Assembly (NCBI GenBank): GCA_029560815.1
Contig: JAKQKF010000484.1
Coordinates: 1-49,121, forward strand
Length of the DNA stretch: 49,121 bases
DNA from: a bacterium
GTDB taxonomy: Bacteria > KSB1 > UBA2214
Direction of reading: 5' to 3'
The position numbers and the translations under genes are program-made. Shown piece by piece: positions 45,252 to 49,121 of the stretch. Each line of letters starts with the position of its first letter. Within the stretch, counting starts at the first letter, position 1. The notes beneath the pieces are model-generated. The model saw only the letters and a list, made by a program, of their open reading frames with translations, was not told the DNA's origin and made no database searches.

Positions 45252-46913
45252 TCAGCTTCTCCGTTGAGAGAGCATCGGCATTTTGATGCCCATTTGCCCG
45301 GCGGCGTTCACGGCCATATCATAGCCCGCATCGGCATGCCGCACGACACCCATAGCGGGATCAGTGGTGAGCACACGCTGCAGCCGTTCGGCAGCTGCGC
45401 GCGTGCCATCGGCCACGATCACCATCCCCGCGTGAATCGAGTTGCCGATGCCGACGCCGCCGCCGTGATGGATCGAAACCCAGCTCGCCCCGCCCACGGC
45501 GTTGAGGAGTGCGTTGAGGATGGGCCAGTCAGCGATGGCATCGCTGCCATCGCGCATTTTTTCAGTCTCCCGGTTGGGCGATGCGACCGAACCGGCATCG
45601 AGATGGTCGCGGCCGATGACAATCGGGGCCTTGACCTCGCCGGAGGCGACCAGATCATTAAAAACCGCTCCCATTCTGGCGCGCTCGCCATACCCCAGCC
45701 AGCAGATGCGTGAAGGCAACCCCTGAAATTGCACCTGTGCCTGCGCCTTGGTGATCCAGCGTCTGAGGGCTGCGTTCTCCGGAAAGGTACGCAGCAGCGC
45801 GGCATCTGTGGCAAGAATATCATCGGCCTCTCCACTCAAGGCCGCCCAGCGAAAGGGTCCCTTACCGAGGCAGAAGAGCGGCCGGATGTACTCCGGCACA
45901 AAACCGGGAATATCAAAGGCATTCTTCAATCCATTCTCCTGGGCCTCGCCGCGGATGTTGTTGCCATAATCAAAGGTCACCGCGCCGGCCCGCTGCAGCG
46001 CAAGCATCGCCTCGACATGGCGCACGATCGACTGACGGGCCATCTTCTTGTAACGCTCGGCGTCCTCGATCCTCAGCGCCAAAGCTTCCTCATAGGCCAG
46101 ACCATGCGGAACATAACCGTTGAGGACATCATGCGCGGAGGTCTGATCGGTGAGAACATCCGGGACGATGTTGCGCCTCACCAGCTCCGGCAGCACATCC
46201 GCAGCATTGGCGAGCAGTCCGACCGAAAGCGGCTCCTTGCAGTCGCGCGCCCTGGTCACCCGTTCAAGCGCTTCATCCAGGCTTTCGTACATCACATCCA
46301 GATAGCGGGTCTCCAGCCTGCGCTCCATCCGGTGACGATCAACCTCGAAGCAGAGACAGGCCGCGCCATTCATGGTCGCGGCCAGGGGCTGGGCACCGCC
46401 CATGCCGCCAAGACCGGCGGTGACCAGCAGCCGCCCCTCCAGGGTGCCACCAAAATGACGCTCTGCACAACTGGCAAAGGTCTCAAAAGTCCCCTGCAGG
46501 ATTCCCTGCGAGCCAATATAGATCCAGCTGCCAGCGGTCATCTGACCATACATGGTCAAACCCAAACCCTCAAGGCGGCGGAACTCGTCCCAGGTCGCCC
46601 AATGGGGAACCAGCATCGAATTGGAGATCAGCACGCGCGGGGCGTTTTCATGCGTTTTAAAGACGGCGACCGGTTTCCCCGACTGCACCAACAGGGTTTC
46701 GTCGTTTTCGAGCTCCCGCAGTGTCTGCACTATGGCGTGAAAACACTCCCAGTTGCGCGCTGCTTTGCCGGTCCCGCCATAGACGACCAGCTCCTGGGGA
46801 TTTTCTGCAACCTCCGGATCAAGATTGTTCATCAGCATGCGCAGGGCGGCTTCCTGAATCCATCCCTTGCAGCTCAATTGAGCGCCTCGCGGGGCGCGAA
46901 TCACACCATTCAT
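45252..46913 (-). CDS. hutU: Urocanate hydratase
   Basis: A 553-residue enzyme from the ATG at 46913, preceded by AAGGA at seven-base spacing; the frame opens at 46931 without a site. It has [20 protein letters not shown] for NAD+ binding, [24 protein letters not shown] with the conserved Cys, and [17 protein letters not shown]. It turns urocanate into imidazolonepropionate using tightly bound NAD+. Length is normal (about 555). It heads a run hutU-phosphatase-hutI-yhcC. Histidase (hutH) and the later enzymes are not in the window. Confidence 0.96.
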   Translation of the reverse strand: MNGVIRAPRGAQLSCKGWIQEAALRMLMNNLDPEVAENPQELVVYGGTGKAARNWECFHAIVQTLRELENDETLLVQSGKPVAVFKTHENAPRVLISNSMLVPHWATWDEFRRLEGLGLTMYGQMTAGSWIYIGSQGILQGTFETFASCAERHFGGTLEGRLLVTAGLGGMGGAQPLAATMNGAACLCFEVDRHRMERRLETRYLDVMYESLDEALERVTRARDCKEPLSVGLLANAADVLPELVRRNIVPDVLTDQTSAHDVLNGYVPHGLAYEEALALRIEDAERYKKMARQSIVRHVEAMLALQRAGAVTFDYGNNIRGEAQENGLKNAFDIPGFVPEYIRPLFCLGKGPFRWAALSGEADDILATDAALLRTFPENAALRRWITKAQAQVQFQGLPSRICWLGYGERARMGAVFNDLVASGEVKAPIVIGRDHLDAGSVASPNRETEKMRDGSDAIADWPILNALLNAVGGASWVSIHHGGGVGIGNSIHAGMVIVADGTRAAAERLQRVLTTDPAMGVVRHADAGYDMAVNAAGQMGIKMPMLSQRRS

Positions 46914-46944
46914 CCTGACATCCTTTTTCATGAGTGGCCGGATC

Positions 46945-46961
46945 CGGCTCGATCCGAGCCG
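46945..46961 (-). promoter_or_regulatory. Short hairpin/palindrome in the hutU leader
   Basis: CGGCTC and GAGCCG flank five bases, giving a 6-bp stem about 32 bases upstream of hutU. It could be an operator or a leader hairpin. No T run follows directly. The rest of the divergent region (46914-47142) is AT-rich without a convincing promoter or SAM-riboswitch core. Confidence 0.25.
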
Positions 46962-47142
46962 TTCCGCAAGTTTTTACCCCCATTGCGCAACAAGTTAGAT
47001 ATTTTTTCCTTGGGAAGCAAAATAATTTCCTCCCCGGAAAAAGCTGTCAGACCCGCAAAAATCGCCGCAGAATATGGTACAAGTTGATCTTTTTTTTCTT
47101 ATATTCTGCTCACATGCAATTCGACCAATCAAGGAAACAGAT

Positions 47143-48441
47143 ATGACCGTCAAACTCCGCCATTTTGAAACCCTGGCCCTCCATGCCGGCGGGCCGGCCG
47201 ATCCGGCCGCCTCTTCACAAGCGGTTCCGGTCCATCGCACCAGCGCCTACCTCTTCCGCGATTCGGCCCATGCCGCCAATCTCTTCGCACTCAAGGATAT
47301 GGGTCAGATCTATACCCGCCTCGGCAATCCCACCCAGGATATACTCGAACAGCGCATGGCCGCCCTCGAAGAAGGCGCCGCGGCTCTTGCCGTCGCCTCA
47401 GGCACCTCGGCGATCTTTTACGCTGTGATTAATATCTGCGCTGCGGGGGATGAAATCGTCGCCGCCCGCAACCTCTACGGCGGCACCTACACCATGTTCG
47501 ATACCATCCTGCCTCAGTTCGGCATCCGCTGCCATTTCGTCGATCCGTCCGATCCGGACCAGTTCGAAAAGGCGATCAACGACCGCACCCGGGCTCTCTA
47601 TGCCGAGACCATCGGCAATCCCGGCCTCGACGTCATCGATCTTGAAGCGATCGCCGCGGTAGCCCAAAGACACCATCTCCCTTTCATCGTTGATTCCACC
47701 TTCACCACACCGTGGCTCCTGCGCCCCCTTGAACATGGTGCCGACATTGTTTGCCATTCGCTGACCAAATGGCTGGGCGGCCATGGCACCGGCATCGGCG
47801 GCATCGTCATCGACAAAGGTACCTTCGACTGGAGCGACCAAAAGTTCACCCTCTTCAACCAGCCCGATCCCGGCTACCACGGACTGCGCTATGCCCATGA
47901 TCTCGGCGACCTCAATCCTCTCGCCTTCATCATGCGGCTGCGCCTGGTGCCTCTGCGCAACCTCGGGGCCTGCATATCACCCGACAACGCCTGGATCTTC
48001 CTCCAGGGGCTGGAAACCCTCGCCCTGCGTATGCCGCGCCATTGCGAAAACGGTCTTGCCATCGCAGAATTCCTGCAGCGCCACCCGGCGGTCGCCTGGG
48101 TGCGCTACCCCGGACTGCCGGGCGATCCAAGCCATGCCGTGGCAAAAAAATACCTGCCGAGGGGCTTCGGCGGCATGGTAGTCTTCGGCATCAAGGGGGA
48201 TGTGCGTGCCGGTGCCGCCTTCATCGACAGCCTCAGGCTCTTCTCCCACGTCGCCAACGTCGGCGACGCCAAAAGCCTCGCCATCCATCCGGCGAGCACG
48301 ACCCACTCCCAGCTCAGTGAAAACCAGCGCCTGGAAGGAGGCATCACTCCCGACCTCATCCGCCTCTCCATCGGCCTCGAGCACTCCGATGACCTCAAGG
48401 AAGATCTGGAACAAGCCCTCGCGCAGGCGGTCAAATGGTGA
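47143..48441 (+). CDS. metY: O-acetylhomoserine sulfhydrylase (aminocarboxypropyltransferase)
   Basis: A 432-residue PLP enzyme of the Cys/Met metabolism family from the ATG at 47143, with AAGGA eight bases upstream. It has YTRLGNPTQDILEQRMAALE, NLYGGTY and the PLP lysine in CHSLTKWLGG (Lys209). Features such as SHVANVGDAKSLAIHPASTT are typical of MetY. It joins O-acetylhomoserine and sulfide to give homocysteine. The next gene is metX, which makes O-acetylhomoserine, so both steps are adjacent. The ATG at 47074 upstream has no site. Confidence 0.93.
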   Translation: MTVKLRHFETLALHAGGPADPAASSQAVPVHRTSAYLFRDSAHAANLFALKDMGQIYTRLGNPTQDILEQRMAALEEGAAALAVASGTSAIFYAVINICAAGDEIVAARNLYGGTYTMFDTILPQFGIRCHFVDPSDPDQFEKAINDRTRALYAETIGNPGLDVIDLEAIAAVAQRHHLPFIVDSTFTTPWLLRPLEHGADIVCHSLTKWLGGHGTGIGGIVIDKGTFDWSDQKFTLFNQPDPGYHGLRYAHDLGDLNPLAFIMRLRLVPLRNLGACISPDNAWIFLQGLETLALRMPRHCENGLAIAEFLQRHPAVAWVRYPGLPGDPSHAVAKKYLPRGFGGMVVFGIKGDVRAGAAFIDSLRLFSHVANVGDAKSLAIHPASTTHSQLSENQRLEGGITPDLIRLSIGLEHSDDLKEDLEQALAQAVKW

Positions 48442-49121
48442 CAACGGCCCTCCCCGCTGATTCTGCCGGCCTGGTCGAAAGACACTATTTCACTTTCGCC
48501 GCCCCCCCTGAGGAGATGCTGCTGGACTGCGGCCGACGGCTGGGGCCGGTTACCCTCGCCTACGAAATCTATGGTGAACTCAATGCCGCGCGCGACAACG
48601 CCATTCTCATCCTCCACGCCCTCTCCGGAGACGCCCATGCCGCCGGCTGGCACCATCCCGACGACCACCGGCCGGGATGGTGGGACTATATGATCGGCCA
48701 CGGCCGCCCGTTTGATATCGACAAATATTGCGTCATCTGCACCAACGTCATCGGCGGCTGCCAGGGCTCCACCGGCCCCTCTTCAACAGATCCCGGGACC
48801 GGCTATCCCTATGCCATGAACTTTCCGATGGTTACAATCGCCGATATGGTGCGCGCCCAGCTGCGTTTCATCGACCACCTTGGCATCGACCGGCTCCTCT
48901 GCGTGGTCGGCGGCTCCATGGGCGGCATGCAGGCCCTCCAGTGGAGCATCGCCGCACCGGAACGGGTCGCCTCCGCCATCCCCATCGCCACCACCTGCCA
49001 TCAAAATGCCATGCAGATCGGCTGGGACGAGGTCGGCCGCCAGGCTATCTATGCCGACGCTGACTGGTGCGGCGGCGACTACCTACGCCAGGGGAAAAGT
49101 CCGGCCAAAGGGCTGGCCACC
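48438..49121 (+). CDS. metX: Homoserine O-acetyltransferase, N-terminal part (gene runs off the window)
   Basis: This frame starts with a GTG that overlaps the metY stop (GTGA) and stays open for 228 codons to the last base of the window. It encodes LILHALSGDAHAAGWH, TNVIGGCQGSTGPSS and VVGGSMGGMQALQWS with the nucleophile Ser160, and SIAAPERVASAIPIATT, all characteristic of MetX alpha/beta-hydrolase acyltransferases. It acetylates homoserine with acetyl-CoA, giving the substrate of MetY. The His and Asp of the triad lie beyond the window. The GTG at 48438 is preferred; an ATG at 48435 is out of frame. Confidence 0.92.
   Translation, partial: MTTALPADSAGLVERHYFTFAAPPEEMLLDCGRRLGPVTLAYEIYGELNAARDNAILILHALSGDAHAAGWHHPDDHRPGWWDYMIGHGRPFDIDKYCVICTNVIGGCQGSTGPSSTDPGTGYPYAMNFPMVTIADMVRAQLRFIDHLGIDRLLCVVGGSMGGMQALQWSIAAPERVASAIPIATTCHQNAMQIGWDEVGRQAIYADADWCGGDYLRQGKSPAKGLAT

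Noticed and set aside
46914..47142. Possible SAM riboswitch upstream of metY
   Set aside because: The region is AT-rich and lacks the conserved core and paired helices of SAM-I, SAM-II or related riboswitches.

Overview
The window is a dense, GC-rich bacterial chromosome segment with about 42 protein genes, no RNA genes, no mobile elements and no CRISPR. Genes are packed head to tail, often with 4-base ATGA/GTGA overlaps. A Wzi-like outer-membrane barrel, menaquinone genes (menA, menG), a RodZ-like protein, peptidoglycan recycling (Mpl) and a GWxTD-domain protein point to a Gram-negative member of the FCB superphylum (Bacteroidetes/Calditrichota/KSB1-like). That placement is an inference from gene content, because no marker RNA is present.

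Region 1 (2-13229, plus strand) is one long cluster. It holds the end of a methyltransferase, three radical SAM enzymes, an LPG-synthase/flippase-like membrane protein, four paralogous membrane-anchored family 2 glycosyltransferases, a Wzi-like outer-membrane protein with its own likely promoter, an exported DUF3108-like protein and a CehA/McbA-type PHP hydrolase. Together they look like an undescribed surface-glycan or glycolipid pathway.

Region 2 (13244-17992, minus) is a housekeeping operon: UbiA-family prenyltransferase, dtd, maf, RodZ-like, mpl and an R3H protein. Its probable intrinsic terminator lies inside the 3' end of the convergent PHP gene. Region 3 (18072-23108, minus) is smc plus a GWxTD protein behind a good sigma70-like promoter.

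Region 4 (23196-34704, minus) runs from a DUF1460 amidase through an MltB-like transglycosylase, menG, menA, a CPBP protease, a transglutaminase-like protein, a RelA/SpoT-type HD protein and an M3-like metallopeptidase to a glycoside hydrolase family 2-like protein fused to a membrane domain. That last protein seems to have lost its catalytic glutamates.

Region 5 (34991-41904, plus) carries a lipoprotein serpin, the two subunits of an isopropylmalate dehydratase-type hydro-lyase, a free-methionine sulfoxide reductase, an outer-membrane barrel, a rhomboid protease and a cell-wall amidase. Region 6 (41899-46913, minus) is a histidine-degradation unit in which a SpoIIE-type phosphatase gene sits between hutU and hutI, followed by a YhcC-type radical SAM gene. 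Region 7 (47143 to the end, plus) is metY-metX, the direct sulfhydrylation route to homocysteine; metX runs off the window.

No gene-free stretch exceeds about 290 bases. The longest are the divergent, AT-rich gaps 34705-34990 and 46914-47142 and the gap 36227-36424.
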